Assembly: GCA_947178095.1 (NCBI GenBank)
Contig: CAMWWZ010000005.1
Location: 1-55,397 of the forward strand
Length of the DNA stretch: 55,397 bases
Source: an uncultured Treponema sp.
GTDB taxonomy: Bacteria; Spirochaetota; Spirochaetia; Treponematales; Treponemataceae
Reading direction: 5' to 3'
Made by a program: the position numbers and the translations under genes. Each line of letters opens with the position of its first letter. The stretch's first letter is position 1. Of this stretch, positions 43,155 to 51,234 are shown piece after piece. Below the pieces are notes generated by a model. That model worked only from the letters and a program-made list of their open reading frames with translations, was not told where the DNA came from and did not search any database.

Positions 43155-44083
43155 TGCTCAACCACATCAGATTTTGAAACCGACTTTATCGGAGAAATTT
43201 CCAAAATCTTTTCTTCCAATTCCGCAAGCTGGGAAGAAATCCGCGCGTCGATCGCGCCGAAATCGGTTTCCACAATGCAGCCGCCGCGCTCCACAGAAGA
43301 ATCTTCCAACACGGTGATTCCTTTCACGCCTTCAACATGCTGGATAAAATCCTTCGTGTGCTCGGTGGTGAGTTTTACGTCTTCCAAATTCACGCGAATC
43401 GTAATGTCGCCGCGCCCTTTGACTTTTTTGAGCGCAGAAAGTACATTGCTTAAAATAACGCTCTTTTGATTTTCCGAAATTGTCTTGATGATTTTGCGGA
43501 CGCTCAAAATTACAAGCTCGACAATCTGATGCTCAGTCTCGTCCAAAATTTCCTGGCGACGCTGCATCACGGCTTCTATCACCTTGTGCATGCGCTCGAC
43601 AAGGCGGGTGGCTTCCGCAGAGCCATCGGCGTAGCCAGCCTCGCGCCCTTCGTCAAAACCTTTCTTTTTCGAATCTTCGAAAAGTTTTTGAACCTCCCCT
43701 TCCGCGTCTTTCAAAATTTGCTGCGCTTTTTCATGCGCCTCATTTTGGATTTTCTGCGCCTCTTGTTCCGCCTGAGTTTTTATGATTTGCGCCTGATCGG
43801 TCTGCCGCTTAACTTCCGCAAAAGCAGAATCTTCGGCCTTCTTCACAATTTCGTCCGCCGCCGCCTGCGCCTGATCGAGCATTTGCTGCTTTTCCGCTTC
43901 CCAGTTTTTTTTGAACTCTTCGGCTTCATTGCGCAAATCTTCGGCGGTAGGTCCTGTGTATTCGGCGACTTCCTCTTCTTCCGCGACTTCTTCGACTGGA
44001 GCGTAGTCGCGTATAAGTTTCAGAGAAACCACATCTTTTTTGTCGTCCTTGAATTCAAGCGGACGGAACACAGTCTTCGCCAT
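43151..44083 (-). CDS. fliH: flagellar assembly protein FliH
   Basis: FliH regulates FliI and links it to the export gate. The 310-residue protein begins MAKTVFRPLEF, has an acidic segment VEEVAEEEEVAEYTGPTAED, then a long Ala/Gln/Glu coiled coil (about 70-190). The C-terminal FliH domain runs from ILSVRKIIKTISENQKSVIL to GAIDARISSQLAELEEKILE. It is larger than enterobacterial FliH, as is common in spirochaetes. ATG 44083 follows GGAAG. Confidence 0.93.
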   Translation of the reverse strand: MAKTVFRPLEFKDDKKDVVSLKLIRDYAPVEEVAEEEEVAEYTGPTAEDLRNEAEEFKKNWEAEKQQMLDQAQAAADEIVKKAEDSAFAEVKRQTDQAQIIKTQAEQEAQKIQNEAHEKAQQILKDAEGEVQKLFEDSKKKGFDEGREAGYADGSAEATRLVERMHKVIEAVMQRRQEILDETEHQIVELVILSVRKIIKTISENQKSVILSNVLSALKKVKGRGDITIRVNLEDVKLTTEHTKDFIQHVEGVKGITVLEDSSVERGGCIVETDFGAIDARISSQLAELEEKILEISPIKSVSKSDVVEQ

Positions 44084-44107
44084 TTTACTTCCAAACCTCA
44101 ACGCTAA

Positions 44108-45193
44108 TTAGCTTACAAGCTCGTCCTCGCCCGAACGCGCGATTACGATGTCGCCCTTTTCTTCCAAGCGGCGGATCGTAGAAACGACTTTCTGCTGGGC
44201 TTCTTCCACGTCCTTGAGTCGGACAGGCCCCATAAATTCCATGTCTTCCTTGAGCATGCTCGCGGCGCGTTTGGACATATTGTGGAAAATTTTGTCCTGA
44301 ACTTCCGCGTCCACGCTCTTGAGGGCTTTTGCCAATTCCTGCGTGTCCACTTCGCGAAGCACGCGCTGAATCGAGCGGTCGTCGAGCATAACGATGTCTT
44401 CGAAAACGAACATGCGCTTTTTGATTTCTTCCGCCAAATCCGGATCTTCCTCTTCCAAAGCCTCGATGATGGCCTTTTCGGAAGAACGATCGACGAGGTT
44501 CAAAATTTCGACGATTGATTCTACGCCGCCCGCCGCCGTGTAATCTTCGGAAGAAAGAGTAGAAAGTTTCTTTTCCAAAACGCGCTCCACTTCGCGCAAA
44601 ACATCAGGCGAAGTGCGGTCCATCGTCGCAAGGCGTTTAGAAACTTCCGGCTGCATTTCTTCGGGCAAATTCTGCAAAATGATCGCAGCCTTCGCCGGCT
44701 CCAAATACGCCAAAATAAGCGCGATTGTCTGCGGATATTCCTGCTGAATGAAGTTGAGTAAATGCGCAGGATCGGTGCGGCGGATGAAGTCGAACGGACG
44801 CACTTGCAGGCTCGAAGTGAGGCGGTTTATGATGTCGATGGCTTTTTGGCTTCCCAAAGATTTTTCGAGCAATTCGCGCGCGTAGTCGATGCCGCCCGTA
44901 GTGATGAAATTCTGCGCGTTCATCAAGTCTTGGAATTCTTCCAAAACCTGATCTTTTATTTCCGCGTCAACCGTCTCAAGACGCGCGATTTCAAAGGTCA
45001 AAGTTTCCACTTCGTCCTCGCGCAAATGCTTCATTATTTCGGAAGAAACATCGCTTCCAACGGAAACCAAAAATATGGCCGCCTTTTGTCTGCCGGTGAG
45101 ATTCTTATAGTCTTTCGAACTTTTTTTTCCGCCGCCAGCGGATTTCAACTGTGGTTTTGCCGCAGCCTTCGCAGCAGCCGCTTCTTCTGCCAT
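44108..45193 (-). CDS. fliG: flagellar motor switch protein FliG
   Basis: FliG forms the top of the C-ring and contacts the stators. The 361-residue protein has an extra basic N-terminal leader (about 1-28), then FliG_N (LTGRQKAAIFLVSVGSDVSS), a middle domain with EYPQTIALILAYLEPAKAA (EHPQ-type motif as EYPQ), and FliG_C with VFEDIVMLDDRSIQRVLREV. SD GAGGGG precedes the ATG. It follows the 130-residue FliG-like gene by 22 bases. Confidence 0.96.
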   Translation of the reverse strand: MAEEAAAAKAAAKPQLKSAGGGKKSSKDYKNLTGRQKAAIFLVSVGSDVSSEIMKHLREDEVETLTFEIARLETVDAEIKDQVLEEFQDLMNAQNFITTGGIDYARELLEKSLGSQKAIDIINRLTSSLQVRPFDFIRRTDPAHLLNFIQQEYPQTIALILAYLEPAKAAIILQNLPEEMQPEVSKRLATMDRTSPDVLREVERVLEKKLSTLSSEDYTAAGGVESIVEILNLVDRSSEKAIIEALEEEDPDLAEEIKKRMFVFEDIVMLDDRSIQRVLREVDTQELAKALKSVDAEVQDKIFHNMSKRAASMLKEDMEFMGPVRLKDVEEAQQKVVSTIRRLEEKGDIVIARSGEDELVS

Positions 45194-45215
45194 TCGAATT
45201 CCCCTCTAAAATAAA

Positions 45216-45608
45216 CTATTCGTCTTTTCTGAGCCACGCGCTCAAAACTGAAGCCACCTTGTCAGGATAATCATTGAGCGCGTTTTTGATTTTCGTCGCG
45301 GGAGAAGCGGCCACCTTTTCGAATGCCTTTCTTTCCGAAGCGACGTCCTTATATATATTTCGGACTTTTCCGAATCTTTCTAAAGTCTCTAAAACTTGAA
45401 TTTCATCGCGCACTTCGGCAGGATTGTTCGGATTATATTTCGTGCCAAGTTTGCGCATCGCCTTCAAAAGCATTTTCTTTTCATCGGCGTTGAGATAATC
45501 CATTACACCTTCGGCAGCGGCAGGGTCGAGCTCGCCAAAAAGTATGGCAGCCTTTTTTCTTCCGGGAATGTTCCTTTGCGAAGTTTTTTGAAAATCCATA
45601 CCGTTCAT
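45216..45608 (-). CDS. 130-residue FliG_N-like protein with a FliF-like C-terminal tail
   Basis: Residues 14-55 (IPGRKKAAILFGELDPAAAE and GVMDYLNADEKKMLLKAMRK) align with the start of FliG in the next gene (LTGRQKAAIFLVSVGSDVSS and EIMKHLREDEVETLTFEIAR). The last 17 residues YPDKVASVLSAWLRKDE closely resemble the FliF C-terminus encoded just upstream (HPEDVAMLIRTWLMEE), the segment known in FliF to bind FliG_N. The middle is helical and charged. No FliG middle or C-terminal motor domain exists, so it cannot replace FliG. It lies between fliF and fliG with intact start and spacing, arguing for a real accessory rotor protein rather than a remnant. Confidence 0.75.
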   Translation of the reverse strand: MNGMDFQKTSQRNIPGRKKAAILFGELDPAAAEGVMDYLNADEKKMLLKAMRKLGTKYNPNNPAEVRDEIQVLETLERFGKVRNIYKDVASERKAFEKVAASPATKIKNALNDYPDKVASVLSAWLRKDE

Positions 45609-45645
45609 AATTATCCACTATCCCTTAATCAACATTCATGACGAA

Positions 45646-45661
45646 AATGCGAAAACGCATT
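45646..45661 (-). other. small hairpin between fliF and the FliG-like gene
   Basis: AATGCG/CGCATT arms with a four-base loop in the 57-base spacer. It is not followed by a T-run, so readthrough within the operon is expected. Confidence 0.4.
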
Positions 45662-45665
45662 CCCA

Positions 45666-47462
45666 CTACTCTTCCATAAGCCAAGTGCGGATGAGCATTG
45701 CGACATCTTCCGGATGCTCTTTTGCCATGGCGATGGCGTTTTCCTGAAGTTCCGCGCGGCGGCGTTCTTCCACGGACATCGTAACTTCCACGCCTTCTTC
45801 TTTCGCTTCCCACAAAGCCTGATCGCGCGCAGCCTGCTGTTTTCGGAGCAATTCCTCTTCGCGCAAACGGCGGCGACGTTCCATTTCGCGGCTGATGACT
45901 CGGTACAAAATGAACACTGCTAAAATCACGGCAAGTCCAATCAATACCAAAATTATAGTAAGCCGCGTCTGCTGCGCTTTCAAAATGGCGGCATCATCGG
46001 CGTCAAATTCCTCGCGTCTGTCAAACGGAATGTTCGTCACCACGACACGGTAGCCCTTCGCACGGTCGTAGCCAATCGCGCCTTCCAGTCGAGCCGAAAC
46101 ATTTTCGAGAGTCTTTTGGGAAAGCGGACGATAGACACGCAAAACGCTTCCCAATCTCAGGCGCGCGTTCGAGCGAGTGACTTCGTTCGTATCCCAATCA
46201 GGGAAAAGCTCCCTCATTCTTTCACGCGCGTTTTCTATATTGTCGTCCGTAACGAAAATCGGATTTCCCTTGCCGTCCTTTATGACTTCCCATTCGCCGT
46301 CAATGTTCACTGAAACCGTGACGCGCCCGAAGCGCGGGCTTTCCACGCGATGAATCGTATCTTGATTGAGCTCGTTGTTTTGCGTGACACCGGTTTCAGT
46401 TTGACGGCCAATCACATTTGACATATCGGAATAAACCGGCGGATTCTGTCCTTCCGTGCCGGCAGGTCCTTGCGGATTGAATCCCGTTCCCTGCCATTCG
46501 CGCGTCACAGTTTGGCTCGAGCGCGGAAGATAGTCGCGGTACTCCGAATCGTCGTAAGGCGTGTCGGGATTGTCGGGACGAATCTCAATCGGATGGTAGA
46601 CGACAGAATCGCGCGTTTCTTCGGAAAAATCCATGTCGATTTTTATGAGCAAGTCGCGCACTCTGTCTTCCGAAAAATCGCTTTGGAGCGACTTCAAAGT
46701 TTGGGCGCGATAATACGCCTCGCTTTCGCGAATTAGCCGCTCCTGCTTTTTTACCAAATCAAGCCTGTCAAAATCCGCCTGTCCTTCGAAATCATTGAGG
46801 ATATTTCCTTCCGAATCCGTGATCGTACAATTTTCTTCGGTAAGGCCGTCCACCGCCGAAAGAATCAATTCCTGAATTCCGCGAATTCTGCGGCGACTCG
46901 AAAACAAGTCGCTTCCCCGGCGAACAGTCAAAATCACGCTCGCCGTAACAGGAGTCTGATCGCTGCGAAAAAGCTTGCTTTCCGGCAAATTGAGAATAAC
47001 TTCCGCGTTCGCAACATCCGGCAAAGATTCGATGTGCTGCTTGAGCTGCCTTTGTTTTGCCTGCTGGATGCGCACGTTTTGGTCGGCGTCGGTTGTTGAC
47101 CAGCTTCTGTCAAACACACCCGCAAAAGGATCCACCGTAGAAGGAACGAGATTTTCCGTGAACAAAAGAGTTCGTGCGCGAGTGGCGGTCGCTTCGTCTG
47201 CCACAGAAATATAACCCGCGTCATTCACATTGGCCTGAATGTTTTCTTCATCTAGACGCGAAAGGATTTGCCTTTGAGCCTCGCCGGTAACAGGCGCATT
47301 GAAAAGCCGCACCGTCGAAGGAGTGGAAGAGACTCGGAACATCACGATTATTGCCACGATAACCACGATGACAATGCCGATGACTATTCCCTTTTGAATT
47401 TTCGACCACTTGGCCCAAGCCGCTTTCGCGGAGTCGCCAAGTTTTTTGAGCCATTCGTTCAT
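45666..47462 (-). CDS. fliF: flagellar M-ring protein FliF
   Basis: FliF forms the MS-ring in the inner membrane. The 598-residue protein has two membrane spans (about 24-44 and 513-533), with ring-building domains between (SWSTTDADQNVRIQQAKQRQ, VILNLPESKLF, ASVILTVRRGS). The cytoplasmic C-terminus ends HPEDVAMLIRTWLMEE, which binds FliG. The usual flgB-flgC-fliE genes do not precede it; instead a DUF362 gene does, so fliF starts the operon here. GGGAGG lies before the ATG. Confidence 0.96.
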   Translation of the reverse strand: MNEWLKKLGDSAKAAWAKWSKIQKGIVIGIVIVVIVAIIVMFRVSSTPSTVRLFNAPVTGEAQRQILSRLDEENIQANVNDAGYISVADEATATRARTLLFTENLVPSTVDPFAGVFDRSWSTTDADQNVRIQQAKQRQLKQHIESLPDVANAEVILNLPESKLFRSDQTPVTASVILTVRRGSDLFSSRRRIRGIQELILSAVDGLTEENCTITDSEGNILNDFEGQADFDRLDLVKKQERLIRESEAYYRAQTLKSLQSDFSEDRVRDLLIKIDMDFSEETRDSVVYHPIEIRPDNPDTPYDDSEYRDYLPRSSQTVTREWQGTGFNPQGPAGTEGQNPPVYSDMSNVIGRQTETGVTQNNELNQDTIHRVESPRFGRVTVSVNIDGEWEVIKDGKGNPIFVTDDNIENARERMRELFPDWDTNEVTRSNARLRLGSVLRVYRPLSQKTLENVSARLEGAIGYDRAKGYRVVVTNIPFDRREEFDADDAAILKAQQTRLTIILVLIGLAVILAVFILYRVISREMERRRRLREEELLRKQQAARDQALWEAKEEGVEVTMSVEERRRAELQENAIAMAKEHPEDVAMLIRTWLMEE

Positions 47463-47504
47463 CCAAGTCCTCCCGTGAACGAACTTTAAATAATACTTGC
47501 AATT

Positions 47505-47533
47505 ATTATATCACATTTATTTAAATATGAAAA
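47505..47533 (-). promoter_or_regulatory. fliF operon promoter
   Basis: On the minus strand TTTTCA (47533-47528) and TATAAT (47510-47505) are 17 bases apart, about 43 bases before the ATG. This is a sigma-70-like arrangement; no sigma-28 or sigma-54 consensus was seen. Confidence 0.6.
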
Positions 47534-47587
47534 GAGTTTATTGCAATTTTTTCGCATTTTTTTTAATTCGCAAAGATTCGCTGGAAT

Positions 47588-48709
47588 TTATTTACACAAA
47601 ACCAAATCGTATTCCCGCGTTCCAAGTCCGATTTTTTCGCCGTGCTCGAGCGCGGTTTCCCAAACCGAAGCGTGAGTCGAATCGCGCCACAAATCGCTCG
47701 TCGCCTTGTAGCCCGCTTTTATGTGGTCGCCGATTTGCGTGTCCTTGAAACGCTCGGCTTTTTGGCAAAGGTCGCTCGAAGCCTTGTCCAAAGCCACGGG
47801 ATCGAAACTCGCCGCCATTCCCAAATTCGGGATGAGTGGCGCATCGTTGAACGCATGGCAGTCGCACCACGGACTCACGTCGCGAATGATATTTATGTGA
47901 AAGCACGGGCGGCCTTCGCAAATGGCATGCGTGTATTCTGCCATCTTGCGTCCCAAATCTTCGAACGCGCCTTCGTTGGGATTGTAGATTGCGTCGAAAT
48001 TGCACGAGCCGATGCAGCGTCCGCAGCCCTTGCATTTTTCTTGGTCGATTACGGCTTTTTTTTCGATGTATGAAATTGCGTCACTTCCGCATTCCTTCGC
48101 GCATTTTCGGCAGCCTCGGCACGCTTCTTGATTTACGAGCGGCTTTCCGGCGTTGTGCTGAATCATTTTTCCGGCGCGGCTTCCGCATCCCATTCCGATG
48201 TTTTTTATCGCGCCTCCGAATCCCGCCTCTTCGTGCCCTTTGAAATGCGCGAGGGAAATGAAAATGTCGGCATCCATCACGGCGCGTCCAATCAGCGCGG
48301 TTTTGCAAAGCTCGCCGTTCGGAACGGGAACTTCAATGTCGTCAGTGCCTTTGAGACCGTCGCCGATAATCACGGGGCAGCCTGTCGTAATAGAATTGAA
48401 TCCGTGCTTTTCGGCGCAGGAAATGTGTTCGATCGCATTTTTGCGCGAGCCGGGATAAAGCGTGTTGCAGTCGGTGAGGAACGGCTTTCCGCCCAAATCT
48501 TTTACGAGTTCCGCCACGGCGCGCGCGTAATCTGGGCGCAGGAACGACATGTTGCCGTCTTCGCCAAAATGCATTTTTATCGCGACGAATTTTCCGTCGA
48601 AATCGATTTTTTCAATTCCTGCCGATTTCAAAAGTCGCTTTAATTTTTTTTCAATTCCGCCGTCTTCTGTGGCGCGAAAATCCGTAAAAAAAACTTTTGC
48701 CTTTTCCAT
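47588..48709 (-). CDS. DUF362 protein with two 4Fe-4S clusters
   Basis: The 373-residue protein has a DUF362 N-terminal domain (FVAIKMHFGEDGNMSFLRPD, FISLAHFKGHEEAGFGGAIK and NIGMGCGSRAGK). A ferredoxin-like insert follows with CRGCRKCAKEC and CKGCGRCIGSC near 200-240, each supplying ligands for a 4Fe-4S cluster. The C-terminal part returns to the family sequence. These proteins occur widely in anaerobes and are presumed to act in electron transfer or metal handling; the role is unknown. GGAGGGG precedes the ATG, after the palindrome that ends transketolase. Confidence 0.88.
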   Translation of the reverse strand: MEKAKVFFTDFRATEDGGIEKKLKRLLKSAGIEKIDFDGKFVAIKMHFGEDGNMSFLRPDYARAVAELVKDLGGKPFLTDCNTLYPGSRKNAIEHISCAEKHGFNSITTGCPVIIGDGLKGTDDIEVPVPNGELCKTALIGRAVMDADIFISLAHFKGHEEAGFGGAIKNIGMGCGSRAGKMIQHNAGKPLVNQEACRGCRKCAKECGSDAISYIEKKAVIDQEKCKGCGRCIGSCNFDAIYNPNEGAFEDLGRKMAEYTHAICEGRPCFHINIIRDVSPWCDCHAFNDAPLIPNLGMAASFDPVALDKASSDLCQKAERFKDTQIGDHIKAGYKATSDLWRDSTHASVWETALEHGEKIGLGTREYDLVLCK

Positions 48710-48729
48710 TTTCCCCTCCGACTAAAAAC

Positions 48730-48761
48730 GAAAATCCGCGCAAAGCTTTGCGCGGATTTTC
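48730..48761 (-). terminator. perfect 32-base palindrome between transketolase and DUF362 genes
   Basis: The sequence is fully self-complementary (16+16 bases) and on the minus strand is followed by CGTTTTTAG. It likely terminates tkt transcription; transcripts that read through would carry it shortly before the DUF362 SD. Confidence 0.75.
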
Positions 48762-48771
48762 AGGCATCACG

Positions 48772-50742
48772 CTATTTCAGCAATTCCGCCAATTTTTCCG
48801 CGGTGAATCCCAAATGCTCCGCCACTTTGTTCGCAGGGCCTGATTCGCCGAATCGGTTTATCGTGAAAAGGTCGCAGCATTTTGTGGCGTATCCTTCCCA
48901 TCCCATGCTCACGCCGGCTTCCGCGACAACAACGCGCGGCGCGCCGCCAAAAAGCTTTTTCTTTTCGTCGCATTTTTGCGAATCGAAAATCGTTTTGTCC
49001 AAAACTGAAACGACGCGAATTTTTTTGTTCGGAACGAGCTTCGCCGCCGCAAGCGACATGTTCACTTCGCTTCCAGTGGCAAGAATCGTGATGTCGGGTT
49101 TCGCGCCGCCATCCTGAACAATATACGCGCCGATTTTTTTCGCGCTTGCCTTCCAATTTTTGTCGGCCTTTTCATACACCGCAAGATTTTGGCGGCTGAG
49201 CGCAAGGCAAACCGGATTTTTCTTCGATGCCATCGCCATTTCCCAAGCAAGGCAAGTTTCTTCCGAATCGCCCGGACGCAAAACGTGAACGCCAGGAATC
49301 GCGCGAAGAGCGGCAATCGTTTCGATCGGCTGGTGAGTCGGTCCGTCCTCGCCAACATAAATCGAATCGTGCGTCAAAACGTAAATCGTGTTCAAGCCCA
49401 TCAAAGATTGGACGCGCAAATTGGCACGAAGATAGTCGCTGAAAATCAAGAACGTCGCGCAGAACGGACGAAGCCCGCCGTGCAAATTGATTCCGGCGCA
49501 AATCGCGGACATCGCAAATTCGCGGATGCCGAATTCAATCGTGCGGCCTTTTCGGTTTTGCGCGCTGTAAGTGCCGTCGTCATTTTTGACTTGCGTTTTG
49601 TTCGGTCCCATCAAGTCGGCAGAACCGCCCACGAGATTCAAATATTTGTCCGCCATGACGTTTATCATTTTTCCGCTTGAATTGCGAGTGGCGTCGCTTT
49701 GGCCGATTTTGTATTTCGGCGCGACTGATTTTCCCGTGGGCTTTCCCGCAAAGAAAGCGTCCCACATTTTTCGAAGTTCGGGATTTTCTTTTGACCATGC
49801 GGCGAACTCGGCGTTCCATTTTTCTTCGGCGGCTGCGAACGCGGATTTTTTGGATTCGAAATATTTTTGCGCCTCAGGATCGACATAGAATTCCGCGCCT
49901 TCGGGAATTCCCAATTTTTTGCGCGCGGCGATAATTCCTTCCGCGCCGAGCGGCGCACCGTGAACGTCGGGCGTTCCCTGCTTGGGCGCGCCTTTTCCAA
50001 TCACGGATTTAAGCATGATGAGAGTCGGCTTGTCGGCGCATTTTTTCGCCTCGTTCACGAGTTCCACAATTTTCGCAGGCTCGTACATGCTTCCGCGCAA
50101 AACTTGCCAGCCGTAGGCTTCGTAACGCTTGGCGATGTTTTCGGTGAAAGTGATGTCCGTGCTGCCGTCAATGCTGATTTGATTTTGGTCGTAGAAAACA
50201 ATCAGTTTTCCCAATTGCAAATGCCCCGCAAGGCTCGAGGCTTCGGAAGAAATTCCTTCTTCAAGACAGCCTTCTCCCACGAGCGAATAAGTGTAATGAT
50301 CCACGATTTTATGATTCTTCGTGTTGAATCGCGCGGCGAGCATCGTTTCGGCAATCGCCATTCCAACGGCTTCCGCCACGCCCTGTCCGAGCGGACCTGA
50401 CGTGCATTCCACGCCGTCCGTCTGGCCGTATTCGGGATGCCCCGGACATTTCGAGCCGACTTGCCGAAATTTTTTTATGTCGTTCAAGGAAACTTTGTAG
50501 CCGCTCAAATGCAATATCGAATAAAGCCACATCGAGCCGTGCCCCGCAGAAAGCACGAAGCGATCGCGATCCGCCCATTTTGAGTTGGCAGGATTATGCT
50601 TCATAATCTCGCCATAAAGCACGGCGGCAAGTTCAGCCGCGCCGAGCGGCAAGCCAGGATGTCCAGAATTGGCCTTTTGAATGGCATCCATCGAAAGACT
50701 GCGGACGGACAAAGCCGCGGCAGCGATTCCCTTTTCGTTCAT
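48772..50742 (-). CDS. tkt: transketolase
   Basis: This thiamine-diphosphate enzyme of the non-oxidative pentose phosphate pathway transfers two-carbon units. The 656-residue protein shows [20 protein letters not shown] (21-40), [20 protein letters not shown], and the cofactor motif GEGCLEEG (156-163) to N187. The pyrimidine domain has [20 protein letters not shown] and [16 protein letters not shown], and the C-terminal domain follows. The expected GDG is GEG here, an Asp-to-Glu change at a metal ligand. ATG 50742 follows AGGAG. The 490-base region upstream is full of nested hairpins, including structured element copy 2. Confidence 0.95.
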   Translation of the reverse strand: MNEKGIAAAALSVRSLSMDAIQKANSGHPGLPLGAAELAAVLYGEIMKHNPANSKWADRDRFVLSAGHGSMWLYSILHLSGYKVSLNDIKKFRQVGSKCPGHPEYGQTDGVECTSGPLGQGVAEAVGMAIAETMLAARFNTKNHKIVDHYTYSLVGEGCLEEGISSEASSLAGHLQLGKLIVFYDQNQISIDGSTDITFTENIAKRYEAYGWQVLRGSMYEPAKIVELVNEAKKCADKPTLIMLKSVIGKGAPKQGTPDVHGAPLGAEGIIAARKKLGIPEGAEFYVDPEAQKYFESKKSAFAAAEEKWNAEFAAWSKENPELRKMWDAFFAGKPTGKSVAPKYKIGQSDATRNSSGKMINVMADKYLNLVGGSADLMGPNKTQVKNDDGTYSAQNRKGRTIEFGIREFAMSAICAGINLHGGLRPFCATFLIFSDYLRANLRVQSLMGLNTIYVLTHDSIYVGEDGPTHQPIETIAALRAIPGVHVLRPGDSEETCLAWEMAMASKKNPVCLALSRQNLAVYEKADKNWKASAKKIGAYIVQDGGAKPDITILATGSEVNMSLAAAKLVPNKKIRVVSVLDKTIFDSQKCDEKKKLFGGAPRVVVAEAGVSMGWEGYATKCCDLFTINRFGESGPANKVAEHLGFTAEKLAELLK

Positions 50743-50755
50743 AAAAAACTCCTAT

Positions 50756-50797
50756 AAAAAGTCAAGAATAAAGTTTCAAGTTTATTCTTGACTTTTT
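50756..50797 (-). promoter_or_regulatory. hairpin abutting the transketolase SD
   Basis: Arms of about 18 bases (beginning AAAAAGTCAAGAATAAA) pair closely and end three bases before AGGAG. The inner pairs differ from those of copy 1 but stay complementary. Confidence 0.65.
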
Positions 50798-50955
50798 AAG
50801 CGCATCCGCAACAAAGCGCCTCGCAACGAGCGTGTTGCGCGAAGTTTCAAGCGGGATGCGCATTTAATATGCAAGTTTCCAACGGAAACTTGACATGCAA
50901 AAAGTGCCGCGCAAGTTTTTACGCGTAGCGAAAAACTTGGTAGCAAGCATTCGAT

Positions 50956-51006
50956 TTACAATGTAAATAAAAAGCTTGCGTTCCATTTGTGCGGGGCTTT
51001 TTGCAT
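50956..51006 (-). CDS. possible 16-codon leader peptide in element copy 2
   Basis: AAGGAG three bases upstream precedes MQKAPHKWNASFLFTL and a TAA stop. The frame, SD and position inside stem P1 match copy 1. It could be a true leader peptide or a by-product of a conserved RNA fold. Confidence 0.3.
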   Translation of the reverse strand: MQKAPHKWNASFLFTL

Positions 51007-51028
51007 AAACTCCTTTAAAATATTATGC

Positions 51029-51234
51029 AAGCCGAAGGCTCGCATCGCAAACAAAAAGCCCGCGACTTTCGCAACGAATTGAAAATCGCAGGTGTTTTTT
51101 AGGACACCTCGAAAAACTTGCTTTTAGCAATTTTTTCGAATGTGCCGACGAGTTCTTCGTCGCTATAATAGCGCAACGAAGAACATCGCATTTTCAAAGT
51201 TACCTCTAAAAACTGAAGTTTTTAGAGGTTTCCC
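51029..51234. other. hairpin-dense spacer between the EIIA-like gene and the leader element
   Basis: The segment contains a long stem GTTCTTCGT...ACGAAGAAC with inner CGCTAT/ATAGCG (51152-51184), an AGGTGT/ACACCT hairpin near 51100, a TTGCT/AGCAA hairpin and a GCAAGCC/GGCTCGC hairpin at 51024-51040. A minus-strand frame of 30 codons starting near 51191 exists but has no SD. With the element itself this makes 492 non-coding bases upstream of transketolase. Confidence 0.5.
51202..51229 (-). terminator. hairpin after the EIIA-like gene
   Basis: Perfect 13-base arms ACCTCTAAAAACT / AGTTTTTAGAGGT with a GA centre lie six bases after the stop codon. No downstream T-run follows on the minus strand, so termination efficiency is uncertain. 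Confidence 0.5.

Larger units (their letters stand above)
50748..51028 (-). repeat. structured leader element, copy 2 (in front of transketolase)
   Basis: Read on the minus strand this is the counterpart of the 26946-27223 element, with the same order of parts and the same orientation to the gene that follows. P1 is ATGCAAAAAG with CTTTTTGCAT, P4 is AAGTTTTTCGC with GCG-T-AAAAACTT, the large arm is closed by perfect GCGCATCC/GGATGCGC, and the last hairpin (50797-50756) ends just before AGGAG. The upstream edge is preceded by a GCAAGCC-type hairpin, the place where copy 1 also has a hairpin. Stretches of over 50 bases around the short reading frame are identical between copies. Confidence 0.8.
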
